Shown here piece after piece: positions 1 to 8,601 of a stretch of 64,000 nt of DNA. The translations under genes and the position numbers were made by a program. The notes below the pieces were generated by a model. The model saw only the letters and a program-made list of their open reading frames with translations, searched no databases and was not told the origin of the DNA. Position 1 is the first letter of the stretch. Each line of letters begins with the position of its first letter. The stretch comes from Kosakonia oryzendophytica (GTDB taxonomy: Bacteria; Pseudomonadota; Gammaproteobacteria; Enterobacterales; Enterobacteriaceae), in NCBI RefSeq assembly GCF_900094925.1, contig NZ_FMAY01000001.1, positions 496,001 to 560,000 on the forward strand, given 5' to 3'.

Positions 1-405
1 ACACTGACGCCCCCGATTGAACTGACCGCCACCGCTGCCACGCCAGAGGTGAAGTTCGATTTTGCCGCGCAGCGACTGCTGCTTAAAGGTGAAGCCTACC
101 CGGAAAACGCGGCTGCGTTCTTCCGCCCGCTACTGGACGCAACGGAAAGCTGGCTGCAAACCCGGCCGCAAACATCAACGCCGGTGCAGTTGCACGTCGC
201 ATTGCGCTATTTCAACAGTTCCAGTACCAAGCTGCTGTTCACCCTGTTTGAAAGCCTGAACGATCACGCAAAACAGGACGTCCCCTGCGAACTGCACTGG
301 TACTACGACGCCGAAGACGATATCTCCGAAGAGTTTGGTCAGGAGTTGCGTGTCGACTTCCCTTCGCTGGCGGTGTTTCTTATTCCGGACATCAACGCAT
401 GCTAG
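1..405 (+). CDS. siaC: SiaC-type regulatory phosphoprotein (DUF1987), 5' end outside window
   Basis: The reading frame is open from the first base, so the true start lies upstream and about 134 codons are visible. The protein matches SiaC/DUF1987: the PENAAAFF segment, a central segment ending FNSSSTK, and an acidic WYYDAEDD stretch. In Pseudomonas SiaC a threonine in the matching N-T-S-S position is the phosphorylated residue (recalled from the literature). Here that position is serine, so phosphorylation would fall on a serine or on the nearby threonine. SiaC relays signals from the SiaA phosphatase and SiaB kinase to the cyclase SiaD. Those two partners, if present, would lie before the window. 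The stop codon overlaps the start of the cyclase gene (ATGCTAG), which fits translational coupling. The family assignment is firm; the symbol is by analogy. Confidence 0.85.
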   Translation, partial: TLTPPIELTATAATPEVKFDFAAQRLLLKGEAYPENAAAFFRPLLDATESWLQTRPQTSTPVQLHVALRYFNSSSTKLLFTLFESLNDHAKQDVPCELHWYYDAEDDISEEFGQELRVDFPSLAVFLIPDINAC

Positions 406-1142
406 ATATCAATGAGCTGTTCCGGGAGGAGTATTCCGTTCTCGAAGATGCCAGGCTGGCCGCCGCCGATCGTCAGCTCTCTGCCGATGCCTGCCGTGAG
501 AAGCTGTGGGGCGTCGCGAAACACTATCAGCGTCTGATCCGCGAATCGTATCGTCTGATTTCCCGCAGCGACCGCGCGGAGCGTGAGCTAAACCGCATGA
601 ACGAGCAACTTCAGCAACTGGCGGCGCGTCTGGAGTATGAAGCGACGCACGATCCGCTGACGGCGGTGTTCAACCGTAGCGCGATCATCAACCAGATCAA
701 TCAGGGGCTGACTACCGGCAGCGTTGCGCTGATCCTGCTGGATATTGACCATTTCAAACGCATTAACGACGAGTATGGTCACCCGATGGGCGACCGGGTG
801 ATCTGCTCACTGGTGTCGCGCGTGCGCCGCGCCGTGCCGCAAAGCGCAGCGATTGGTCGCGTGGGCGGCGAAGAGTTCACCATTGTGCTGCCTGAAGCGC
901 GCATTGAAGAGGCGATGATTATCGCCAGCTATATTCATGCCTCGCTCAATGCCTCACCGCTGGAGGTGCTGCCCCAGCAGTGGGTGACGGCCAGTTTTGG
1001 CGTCAGTCTCGGCGCGAAAGAGAGCGACTTCGAAACTCTCTACAGCGCAGCAGACACAGCGCTGTACACGGCTAAAAAACGCGGGCGCAATCAGGTAGCG
1101 CTGCATGAGGATTTTTTCCGCCAGCCGGCGAAAGCCTGCTAA
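399..1142 (+). CDS. siaD: GGDEF diguanylate cyclase, SiaD-like
   Basis: A 247-residue cytoplasmic protein. An N-terminal helical segment (about residues 1-85, coiled-coil-like around 55-80) is followed by a GGDEF domain from THDPLT near residue 85. The active-site motif is GGEEF at residues 156-160, so cyclic-di-GMP synthesis is expected. The inhibitory RxxD site that often lies five residues before this motif is absent: residues 147-150 read PQSA. Product inhibition through a classical I-site is therefore unlikely. The gene overlaps siaC by seven bases. This matches the siaC-siaD pairing in which SiaC binds and activates the cyclase. The partner role is inferred from gene order; the enzyme class is read directly. 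Confidence 0.88.
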   Translation: MLDINELFREEYSVLEDARLAAADRQLSADACREKLWGVAKHYQRLIRESYRLISRSDRAERELNRMNEQLQQLAARLEYEATHDPLTAVFNRSAIINQINQGLTTGSVALILLDIDHFKRINDEYGHPMGDRVICSLVSRVRRAVPQSAAIGRVGGEEFTIVLPEARIEEAMIIASYIHASLNASPLEVLPQQWVTASFGVSLGAKESDFETLYSAADTALYTAKKRGRNQVALHEDFFRQPAKAC

Positions 1143-1159
1143 CCGCCGCGCGGCGGTTA
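1140..1159. terminator. Perfect 20-base palindrome after the cyclase gene
   Basis: The stop codon of the cyclase is the first triplet of a perfect inverted repeat with arms TAACCGCCGC and GCGGCGGTTA and no spacer. There is no T-run after it, so it is either a weak or Rho-assisted terminator or an mRNA-stabilising hairpin. It marks the end of the sia cluster. Confidence 0.5.
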
Positions 1160-1431
1160 GCAGTGATGCAATACTGAAATATCAATCGTGTCAGGATGAT
1201 AAAGCGCCTGAGCAATGCGGCAGATATCACACACCCTCATCTCTCCAGAATGAATACGGCCGTACGCGCTACGGACGGCCGTTACGAGGTTGCTATAGCG
1301 TCACAGGGATAGACGACAGGGAACGTAAGGCGTGTAAATAGTCGTGAGAATTCTGATTTTTTACCCCAGCCTCTGGCACAGATTAAGGGAGAAACCATGC
1401 TGCTTATATAGCCAATAAAAGGGGCAGAATC
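1160..1431 (+). promoter_or_regulatory. Upstream region of the ADP-ribosyltransferase gene
   Basis: About 270 bases without a convincing gene. A self-complementary octamer ACGGCCGT occurs twice (1256-1263 and 1275-1282) and could form a hairpin. A ribosome-binding site (AAAGGGGC) lies just before the ATG at 1432. I could not pick out a clear -35/-10 pair. A short frame at 1105-1341 runs out of the cyclase gene in another phase and has no family resemblance. Confidence 0.3.
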
Positions 1432-2733
1432 ATGTTCAATATCGAAAGCATTCTGGCGAAAATTAACCGTGCACTTACGCCTCATGGCGATATCACGCTG
1501 ACATCTTCATTACTGACGGAATCCCTTCCCGAGCTGCACAAACGTTTTAAAAATATCCTTTCACGCGGTGAAATTCTCTATCTGTACCTGGAGTCTTTAC
1601 GGGCGCAGGAAGATGCAACAACACGGGAAAAAATAAAGAAAACACCTTCAGCCTCAAAAATTGAACCTTCCGATCTGGCCCTCGCCATTCGACAAGCGGT
1701 AGGGCCTTTGACATTGCAGCGTTATGTGAATGCCACGGATGTCGGCGCGAAAAAATTGCTCCGCTATATCAAGGAGCATCCGGATGCCTTCGTCGATGAT
1801 GTTGGTATTGAGCCATGGCCGATATCGTCGATGTTGAGGTCACAAATTGAAAAGAATCGCCTCCATCAACACAATCTCCGCTCTGGCAGCGATCCGGTGT
1901 ATAACAAGGCTTTTAAAAAACGGCAATTCTGGAGTAACGATCAAAAAAGCGAAGGCAATAAAATCTTAAGCGATCAACGTGTTAATCCGTTCGCAAACTC
2001 CGTTAGCGAGTTAGCCCGGAAATACCATGAAAGATTGCATTCCTCCTCCGTTGCCAGCGGTGCAGTCAGAAAATTGACCCAGGCTGAGCGCGATATCATC
2101 AACCTTTACAGTAAAGAGTCACTCCCTTTCCATACGATAACATTAGGGTTCAGGGATCTGAATGCACAAGAGAAAGCACAGGGTTATCACATGGGCCAGG
2201 GGGTTGAACTGATTAACGCCTTATCCCGACTGCCCTCTCACAAAGGGAAAACCTACCGCGGTGCGTTTATCGAAAAGGGATTTACCTATGAAACGTCCGG
2301 CGTTCCGGTCACCCGAAGTATGACCGTGACAACCGGGAAAGATGGCAAACGCAGAGCATGGAAGCCAGGCGATTACGTCACAACAAGAACCTTTTTTTCC
2401 ACCAGCGCAGCCAAAGGCGTTGCTGCCGAATTCATTATGCGTCAGCGTTTTGGATCAGGTTTTCACTCCGACACGGCGATTTTAAATGTGGTGGGAACCA
2501 GCGGTCGAAATATCACCCAACTGACCCACATAAAACAGGCAGAAGTCCTTTACCCTGCCTATACCGTTTTTCAGGTTAAACACGTGCAAAAAGGTGAATT
2601 TGGTCTTGAGATTGACCTGGAAGAAGTGGATGAAGAGATCTGGAACGATCCTGACGCGGTCATCAGGGATTATCGTTTTGGTAACGTTGTATTAGAAAGG
2701 CCAAAACATATGATCCCGCAACGGACCAAATAA
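1432..2733 (+). CDS. Putative ADP-ribosyltransferase effector or toxin (R-S-E class, Q-x-E)
   Basis: A 433-residue protein with no signal peptide or membrane segment. The N-terminal half (about 1-235) is not recognised. The C-terminal half has the signature of ADP-ribosyltransferase exoenzymes: arginine in YRG (R276), the FFSTS strand with S-T-S at 323-325, and the catalytic loop Q369-A370-E371. The E371 position is the NAD-attacking glutamate. Q two residues before it, instead of E, is the arrangement of C3-like enzymes, which modify asparagine rather than arginine. Such domains are typical of secreted bacterial effectors acting on host proteins. No secretion genes and no obvious immunity gene lie next to it. 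The gene looks lower in G+C than the flanking cyclase gene, which suggests transfer. The domain class is well supported; secretion route and target are unknown. Confidence 0.78.
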   Translation: MFNIESILAKINRALTPHGDITLTSSLLTESLPELHKRFKNILSRGEILYLYLESLRAQEDATTREKIKKTPSASKIEPSDLALAIRQAVGPLTLQRYVNATDVGAKKLLRYIKEHPDAFVDDVGIEPWPISSMLRSQIEKNRLHQHNLRSGSDPVYNKAFKKRQFWSNDQKSEGNKILSDQRVNPFANSVSELARKYHERLHSSSVASGAVRKLTQAERDIINLYSKESLPFHTITLGFRDLNAQEKAQGYHMGQGVELINALSRLPSHKGKTYRGAFIEKGFTYETSGVPVTRSMTVTTGKDGKRRAWKPGDYVTTRTFFSTSAAKGVAAEFIMRQRFGSGFHSDTAILNVVGTSGRNITQLTHIKQAEVLYPAYTVFQVKHVQKGEFGLEIDLEEVDEEIWNDPDAVIRDYRFGNVVLERPKHMIPQRTK

Positions 2734-2748
2734 TACAGAACCGATAAA

Positions 2749-2775
2749 ACGGCCACCGCAACTTCCGGTGGCCGT
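2749..2775. terminator. Bidirectional terminator between convergent genes
   Basis: A perfect ten-base stem (ACGGCCACCG / CGGTGGCCGT) with a seven-base loop. It is preceded by an A-rich stretch and followed by TGGCTTTATT. It lies between the rightward ADP-ribosyltransferase gene and the leftward 5'-nucleotidase gene, so it can serve both. Confidence 0.8.
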
Positions 2776-2802
2776 TGGCTTTATTCCGTTATGCGTCAGG
2801 AC

Positions 2803-4365
2803 TTATAACGGGTATTTCCTTGCGATATAAGATTTCAGCACTTCGGCATCAATGTATCCCGTATTAACGTAACCGCTGTGTTGATTGAGTTCCGGGTAGC
2901 CATCCCCTCCTGTGGCATTATAACTGGGAAGGCTCATACGGTAAGTTTTATCCATTTCCAGTGGCTTACCGCTTATCGTGACGTGAGCCACTTTGCCATT
3001 ATCCCGGTCAAACGCGATGTTGTGGAATTGAGCATAAGCCCCCGAGCCCGCAGTCTTAAATGCGACAACATTGAGATAGTCGATAATTTCCTTACCGGTC
3101 AGTGCAACATAAGTGACCGAGTTGCCAAACGGCTGGACTTTCAACACATCGCGGTAAGTGACGGGCCCCGCACTGATAGAACTGCGAATACTCCCGCTGC
3201 TGATAACGCCGAAGTCCGCCTGGGTTTTATCCATCTGCGCGGCAATAATCAGTTGCCCCATATTGGTTTGCTGTGAGCGAACCACATCGCGATCGCCTTC
3301 AAATGTTTGCCTGAACATGCCAACCGGCACGCTTAACTGGGTATCGATATGTTTTTTATATCCCTGCAACAGCGTATATAGCGCTTGCACCGCTGGCGTC
3401 TCCGCTTCTGTCGAGGCGACGACAGGCAGCAACTGATAACGTTTTAACGTAAGCTGACCTTTTTGCCAGATAAAATCGGCCCGCCCAAGGTAACGTCCGC
3501 TGTCGAGCGCCTGCATTATCCAGATCCCATTCTGGCGATCGGGCTTGCAGTCAGCATGTTTACGCCAATCAGCATCCAGTGCTTTGTCGCCAACGCAGAC
3601 GGCGGTATGGGTATGCCCGCCAATGATCATGTCCACGCTGCCGGGGGGCAGTTCGCGCGCCAGTTCTACATCACCCGGCGCGCTGGAGCCGTGCTTGCCA
3701 TCGTAATAATACCCAAGATGTGTAAGCGCAATAACCACATCGGGTTTCTCTTTTGCCATTTCCGCTAAGACCTTACGCGCTTCACTGACATGGGGTCGGA
3801 AATCGAGATTTGCCAGAATCGCCTTACTGCCAACGATCCTGGTATCCACGCTGGTCAAACCCAGCACACCGATTTTCAGCCCTTTCTTCTCAAAAAATGC
3901 ATAAGGTGTAAAAGCACGATGCGACGTCTTGTTGTTATAAATATTGGCAGAAAGAAAAGGAAACCCTGCCCAGCCTTGCTGACGCTGAAGAATATCATGT
4001 GTGTTATCAAATTCATGATTGCCCACCGTCATCGCATCGTACCCCATCTTCGCCATGGCCTTAAAATCAGGCTCGGCAAGGAGAAGATCCGATTCCGGCG
4101 TACCGGTATTGACATCACCGGCATCCAGCAACAACACCGCACCTCCCTGCGCAGCGACTTCATTGCGAATACGCTCAATCATTGCAAACCGGTTAACCAG
4201 TCCGTTATTTCCCTCCTTGTCTTGCCAATAGGCCCCATGATGATCGTTGGTATGCAACACCGTGAGGAATACTGTCTCATCCCTGGATTGCTGGCTGGCG
4301 TACCCTGTCTGAATCAGCAAAAAAGGGAGAGCAAATAAAATGAACAGATAGCGAAAAAATAACAT
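2803..4365 (-). CDS. Periplasmic 5'-nucleotidase / UDP-sugar hydrolase family protein (UshA-like)
   Basis: A 520-residue exported metallophosphoesterase. I start it at ATG 4365, four bases after AGGAGG (4370-4375); eight more codons upstream lack this site. A signal peptide covers roughly the first 24 residues (hydrophobic FILFALPFLLIQ, then GYA). Dimetal motifs are in order: HTNDHHG, DAGDVNTG, GNHEFDN and GGHTHT. The C-terminal 5'-nucleotidase domain has the SSGSIR and ATGGDGYP blocks. The family releases phosphate from extracellular nucleotides to yield nucleosides. It is the last gene of the leftward operon, after the phytase-like esterase gene. Together with adenosine deaminase and a symporter in the opposite operon, it suggests nucleotide scavenging. 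It is a second UshA-type protein, not housekeeping ushA judging by location. Confidence 0.85.
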   Translation of the reverse strand: MLFFRYLFILFALPFLLIQTGYASQQSRDETVFLTVLHTNDHHGAYWQDKEGNNGLVNRFAMIERIRNEVAAQGGAVLLLDAGDVNTGTPESDLLLAEPDFKAMAKMGYDAMTVGNHEFDNTHDILQRQQGWAGFPFLSANIYNNKTSHRAFTPYAFFEKKGLKIGVLGLTSVDTRIVGSKAILANLDFRPHVSEARKVLAEMAKEKPDVVIALTHLGYYYDGKHGSSAPGDVELARELPPGSVDMIIGGHTHTAVCVGDKALDADWRKHADCKPDRQNGIWIMQALDSGRYLGRADFIWQKGQLTLKRYQLLPVVASTEAETPAVQALYTLLQGYKKHIDTQLSVPVGMFRQTFEGDRDVVRSQQTNMGQLIIAAQMDKTQADFGVISSGSIRSSISAGPVTYRDVLKVQPFGNSVTYVALTGKEIIDYLNVVAFKTAGSGAYAQFHNIAFDRDNGKVAHVTISGKPLEMDKTYRMSLPSYNATGGDGYPELNQHSGYVNTGYIDAEVLKSYIARKYPL

Positions 4366-4391
4366 GTAGCCTCCTGCTGTCTGCTGCACTA

Positions 4392-5525
4392 TTAGTTCAG
4401 CACACCTTTATCATCGACAAACATAAAAAACTTTGTGGCTTGATAAGGTTGGAAATTGTTATCCGAGACAAAAATTAAAGACTTTTTCCCGTTGATCTGC
4501 GGGCCGAACGTTACCGCCTCAATGCAGTCCGGTGCTTTGGTGTAATCGTCGAAATCAATCAACAACTTTTTACTGACGGGTTGAAGCAAATTTTTCTTCT
4601 CAACATCTGCAAGACTTTTTTTACCGATAATATTTGTAGCCTGGGAAAGATCGGAAATATAAGTTCGGATATTGAAATCAAAATCATTAAACCCTTCACT
4701 GGCATTACGCCCTGCTCGCTCTGTGATCAGTAATTTATCGTTACCAAGAGCAAGAATTTCAGACAGGCCATTATCACTGACACCATATTTCGTTATGCGC
4801 GGGATAGGATCGACATTATAAATATATTCTCCTACCAGTTCCCCGACATTGCCATCAGGTTGCAGCGCAAATTTAAGAATACGTACCGGTGAAGAGCTCA
4901 CGGTGGTGCTGATGCCACCATCCTGCTTCAATGCACTTTCCGCTGCCACGAAGAGGAATTTACCATCAGGCGTGACGCTGGCCCCTTCAAAGGTCGCGCC
5001 GTTGCGTAGCCCTTCCGGTGCTTTTTTCAGATCACCACCGGCGTTATAGGAAACGGGGATTTTATCTGCGAAATCCTTCTTCAACTTGCCATCCAGGGAA
5101 GAGAGCCTGAGTGGGCTACCCAGTTCAGATGTCCAGAGCACGCTTTTTTTATCAGGTGTCAGCGCAAAACCTTCACCATCAACTTCCTGTTCCTTGAATG
5201 ATTTCCCATCAGCATCGGTAAGCTGTTGCATATTCTGGATATCAACACGTTGGATGCCTTTGCTGTTGGTTTTAATGTTAAGGGTATAAAAACGCGCCAT
5301 TCCTTCGGCAGGCGTATTTCGGGCATCAGTAATGGCATAATAGACGCCTTTGGCCGGATCGTAAGCCATTGCGGACAGTCCGCCAAATTTCACATTCTGA
5401 AAACTTGTAGCAGTCGGAATAGAATATTCATTTAAAAAAGTCAGTTCAGCTCCGATGGCTGAAACAGACAGCGCAGACATGCCGACGGTCAACGCGATAT
5501 ATTTAGCTAATAATACTTTTTTCAT
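4392..5525 (-). CDS. Exported phytase-like esterase domain protein
   Basis: About 377 residues. The ATG at 5525 is preferred because a G-rich site (GGGGG) lies five bases before it; an upstream TTG is less likely. A clear signal peptide ends at SAIGA. The rest matches the family called esterase-like activity of phytase: GGLSAMAYDP, EVDGEGFAL, then a predicted beta-propeller with repeated strand blocks and a C-terminal CIEAVTFGP. Members are periplasmic or extracellular and thought to hydrolyse phosphoesters, although activity has been shown for few. Its position between the kinase and the 5'-nucleotidase suggests that it trims a phosphorylated substrate in the periplasm before uptake. The family call is good; the reaction is inferred. 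Confidence 0.75.
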   Translation of the reverse strand: MKKVLLAKYIALTVGMSALSVSAIGAELTFLNEYSIPTATSFQNVKFGGLSAMAYDPAKGVYYAITDARNTPAEGMARFYTLNIKTNSKGIQRVDIQNMQQLTDADGKSFKEQEVDGEGFALTPDKKSVLWTSELGSPLRLSSLDGKLKKDFADKIPVSYNAGGDLKKAPEGLRNGATFEGASVTPDGKFLFVAAESALKQDGGISTTVSSSPVRILKFALQPDGNVGELVGEYIYNVDPIPRITKYGVSDNGLSEILALGNDKLLITERAGRNASEGFNDFDFNIRTYISDLSQATNIIGKKSLADVEKKNLLQPVSKKLLIDFDDYTKAPDCIEAVTFGPQINGKKSLIFVSDNNFQPYQATKFFMFVDDKGVLN

Positions 5526-5540
5526 AATTGCCCCCAAAAG

Positions 5541-6455
5541 TTATTGATATTGCTCTTTGAATTTATTGACATCATCTACCGTGGACAATTTCCCACGGGC
5601 ACCAACATGCGAAATATTGATTGCTGCCGCAGCGCTGGCAAAACTTAATGCGTCATTAAGTTCCCGATTGTTGAGGTAACAATAAATAAAGGCGCCATTG
5701 AAGGTATCTCCCGCACCGGTGGTATCGATAACGGATACGTTATATCCCGGATGGGTGGCGACACCTTTGCGATCGCAGGCGATAACCCCTTCTCCGCCAC
5801 AGGTTACAACAAGGGCATCCAGATCGTGTTCTTCCACAAGGCTGCGCAAAACTTCGGCATCCGGTTCCTGTTGCAGGCTGGTACGAAATCCTTCTTTGTT
5901 AAAAATAGCGACATCACTTAGCGACAGCATCTCCTTAATATTCTGCTGACTGTTTTTAATATGTGATTCAACATCTATAACAACTTTTGTGTTCTTCTCC
6001 CTGGCATACCTTGCCAGCGTACGGAATTTATCGAGCTGCCCTGGCATCATATAAACCAGTCGACTACAGTCGATTGCCTGCGGAGCCTGAACCATACACG
6101 TTTCCGTTTCATCATTCGGCGCATACACCAGAGCCTTTTCACCTGAATCATCGAGAAAAATAATGGCCATATTTGCAGCCACACCAGGCTTACGTAAAAT
6201 AAAGCGTGTATCCACACCATTTCTATGAAAATCATCAATAATCGCTTGTGCATAGTAATCATCACCCGCGGTAGATAATGACGTAACACGCAATCCCAGT
6301 TTTCCCATTACACATGCGGAGTTTGCGACCGTACCACCGATAAGTTCCGCAACTTTTTTTCCAATGACTTTATCGTCATTTCCGGGCAAACGAGGTACAC
6401 GAAAGATAAGATCTACGGTTCCACTTCCCACCGCAACAACATCAAACGTTTTCAT
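5541..6455 (-). CDS. PfkB-family carbohydrate or nucleoside kinase
   Basis: A 304-residue ribokinase-family protein. It shows the N-terminal glycine-rich GGTVANSACVMGKLG block and the C-terminal PfkB signature DTTGAGDTFNGAF, where the GAGD aspartate is the catalytic base. The family phosphorylates sugars, nucleosides or ketosamines with ATP. It lies 5 bases after the SIS gene in the leftward operon and has a good ribosome-binding site (GGAG, nine bases before ATG). The pairing with an ADP-ribosylglycohydrolase and a GntR regulator parallels E. coli yegU-yegV-yegW. The pairing with a SIS protein parallels the frl (fructoselysine) operon. Ribose, a ribosyl compound or a nucleoside is the likely substrate, but this is inferred from neighbours only. 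Confidence 0.85.
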   Translation of the reverse strand: MKTFDVVAVGSGTVDLIFRVPRLPGNDDKVIGKKVAELIGGTVANSACVMGKLGLRVTSLSTAGDDYYAQAIIDDFHRNGVDTRFILRKPGVAANMAIIFLDDSGEKALVYAPNDETETCMVQAPQAIDCSRLVYMMPGQLDKFRTLARYAREKNTKVVIDVESHIKNSQQNIKEMLSLSDVAIFNKEGFRTSLQQEPDAEVLRSLVEEHDLDALVVTCGGEGVIACDRKGVATHPGYNVSVIDTTGAGDTFNGAFIYCYLNNRELNDALSFASAAAAINISHVGARGKLSTVDDVNKFKEQYQ

Positions 6456-6460
6456 TTAAT

Positions 6461-7516
6461 TTACTCCTGCGAAATCCTTTCACCTCCGCATGACAGATAC
6501 TTCTCTGTTGCAGAGATAATAAAACTGAATATGGCAAGCATTGCGTAAAAATGGCAATCCTCGTGGCTGGAAAAAGCGGTGTAATGACCACTAAACATAT
6601 AACTGAGTAATTGATTATCCACATGTAACACTGTGGCATTCTTTTTTATTAACTGCTGCTTTATATGCCAGGCAAGCACACCAGGGCTACCGGTACAGTT
6701 AAATATAATGACCAGATCTTGTGCCCCGGCCTGGTTCAGACGTAAAGCATGTTCATACTCTTCAAGCGCCAGTGCCTGGCTGGCCACTTGCGGGCCACAC
6801 CACAACAGGTTAGACAGCATCGTTGCCAGGCCGAGGTTCCCTCCACTACCTAAGAGAGTGACCCGTTTCGTAAACAGATGCGATAACATCTGGTCACTTC
6901 CTGAAAGTCGCGCAATATCAGGAAGGTATTTCGCATAAAAGCAGAACTTACGAAATTGCGGCCAGTATTGTTTATCATATTCCGGTTGTAATATGCAGAT
7001 AATCGCCTCAAGAAAAATCGCCATTGCCAGCGTGCTTTGCGTGGGCATGCCTTTCTTTGTTGCCTGCGTTACCAACAATTTTTTCACCTGAGTCGCAAAC
7101 AGGCTGTCACTATTATTAGTGATACCAACAACCTGTGCATTTGTATGTTGTGCTTTTATCAAGGCATCGACAACAGGCGATGCCCGACCACTGGCACTTA
7201 ATACAACCACCAACCACGAATCATCAAGATATTCGGTGTGTTCGCTGACAAATTCATATGACTGAAGAGCACGAGCAGGCAGCGATGTTATTCTGTTAAT
7301 AAGTGCAGCATACAGCAATGCCAGAGCATAGGAGTCACCGGAACCGATTAACAATACCTGACGGATTTTTCCCGCATTAATACACGCAACAGCACCTTCT
7401 TCAATAATCTTAATATCGCAATGTTTAATATAGCGTGCAATTGCTGATACTTCTTCTCGTGTGGCAGTCAGCGGCATAATTGCAGATGCCGCGTCCTGCG
7501 TTTCGCTGGTTTTCAT
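6461..7516 (-). CDS. SIS-domain sugar isomerase/deglycase-like protein
   Basis: A 351-residue protein with two SIS (sugar isomerase) modules. The first contains LLIGSGDSYALA and VVLSASGRASPVVDAL; the second contains LLGSGGNLGLA and EEYEHALR, similar to the GlmS/FrlB family layout. SIS proteins bind phosphosugars and catalyse aldose-ketose isomerisation or removal of an amine from a phosphorylated Amadori compound. The gene is 5 bases from the kinase gene, so it probably acts on the kinase product. An AGGAG site stands before the ATG. The exact reaction cannot be read from the sequence; a GlmS-type aminotransferase is excluded because there is no glutaminase domain. Confidence 0.8.
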   Translation of the reverse strand: MKTSETQDAASAIMPLTATREEVSAIARYIKHCDIKIIEEGAVACINAGKIRQVLLIGSGDSYALALLYAALINRITSLPARALQSYEFVSEHTEYLDDSWLVVVLSASGRASPVVDALIKAQHTNAQVVGITNNSDSLFATQVKKLLVTQATKKGMPTQSTLAMAIFLEAIICILQPEYDKQYWPQFRKFCFYAKYLPDIARLSGSDQMLSHLFTKRVTLLGSGGNLGLATMLSNLLWCGPQVASQALALEEYEHALRLNQAGAQDLVIIFNCTGSPGVLAWHIKQQLIKKNATVLHVDNQLLSYMFSGHYTAFSSHEDCHFYAMLAIFSFIISATEKYLSCGGERISQE

Positions 7517-7534
7517 TCCGATGACTCCTCTTAA

Positions 7535-8590
7535 TTAACAGAGGGTGCTTAATTCTCTGGCAATACGTTCCACATCAAAATCTTTTTTATTTACCTGATA
7601 GAAAAATTGATATTTATCGGGCGGAAGAGCAGAAAAGCCTTTATAGGCTCCGGCCATCGCGCCTGCCATTGTTGCAATACTGTCCGTATCATTTCCTGCG
7701 TTTGCTGCCGCGTGGATCGTCTGCCACGGATCCCCCTGACAGAACGCAAAGATGGCAATCGCAGAAGGAACGGACTCATGAGCATTGACCGAGTTACCGA
7801 CAAAACCTTCCAGTTCGCGCAAGAAAGGTTCCAACTGACTGTTGCTTTGCGCGATGTCCAATGCAAGCTGTAGACGTTTTCCAATTTTTGGCCCGGCAAC
7901 CACTCTGGCGCGTTCTGCTGCCAGCTGTTCGCCATACTCAGCACCATGGAGTGCACTGGCAAGAATGCTATCCACTGTCGCATTTGCCATCATGGCGCTG
8001 GATACACCTGACGCAATTGCGCAAGCGCTGGCAATAGCAATATTGGTATCGTGAGAAGGCAGGCAGGTAGCAAACGCCAGCTCACACGCTTTCTCTGGCT
8101 GACCCGGCCAAACCAATCCCGCCGGGGCAACGCGCATTGCTGCACCGTTCGTTGTCCCTACGTTAGGTGCCTGCCGCGATGATGTGCCAATCCTTCCGAT
8201 GGTGTTAGTGGGTTTTCCTTCTTTTAACGCCTTAACAACCTGTTCAGTTGTGGGACCTTTATAGTTTGCATAGGGCTCCATAGAAGCCCAACGCAACAGA
8301 CATTCGGTCCAGGCCTGAGTGTCAAAGTTTGCTTTTCCTGTTTTAATTAACCCTTCAGCAAAAACGTACATTTGGCTGGCGTCATCGGTAATCAATCCCG
8401 ACACACCGCCCAGAGAACCGGCAAAAGTGTCCTCCGGCGGTGTCTGAAAATCAGAAATAAACCCCTGATAGTGTTGGATTATCTCATCGATGCTGTACAG
8501 TTCTGTCGCCGCGCCAAGCGCATCTCCCATACCCGCACAAGCCAGTGCTCCTAAGACCTTTTGCTCATAATTTTGCCCGTTCTGACGCAT
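7535..8590 (-). CDS. ADP-ribosylglycohydrolase family protein (YegU-like)
   Basis: A 351-residue all-helical hydrolase of the ADP-ribosylglycohydrolase (DraG/ARH) family. Metal-site motifs are visible: GDALGAATE near the N-terminus, TDDASQM, and GNDTDSIATMAGAMAGA near the C-terminus, which supplies the paired aspartates for the two Mg ions. Such enzymes cleave the N- or O-glycosidic bond of ADP-ribose or of related ribosides. It is the second gene of the leftward operon, between the GntR regulator and the SIS protein, with AAGGAG before ATG. Gene order resembles E. coli yegU. A metabolic role in ribosyl-compound breakdown fits best. A role in reversing protein ADP-ribosylation is possible, given the transferase gene about 5 kb away, but less likely. 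Confidence 0.87.
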   Translation of the reverse strand: MRQNGQNYEQKVLGALACAGMGDALGAATELYSIDEIIQHYQGFISDFQTPPEDTFAGSLGGVSGLITDDASQMYVFAEGLIKTGKANFDTQAWTECLLRWASMEPYANYKGPTTEQVVKALKEGKPTNTIGRIGTSSRQAPNVGTTNGAAMRVAPAGLVWPGQPEKACELAFATCLPSHDTNIAIASACAIASGVSSAMMANATVDSILASALHGAEYGEQLAAERARVVAGPKIGKRLQLALDIAQSNSQLEPFLRELEGFVGNSVNAHESVPSAIAIFAFCQGDPWQTIHAAANAGNDTDSIATMAGAMAGAYKGFSALPPDKYQFFYQVNKKDFDVERIARELSTLC

Positions 8591-8601
8591 TAAATGCTCC
8601 T

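Noticed and set aside
1105-1341. Short frame before the ADP-ribosyltransferase gene, considered as an immunity gene
   Set aside because: It starts inside the cyclase gene in another phase, lacks a ribosome-binding site and resembles nothing known.
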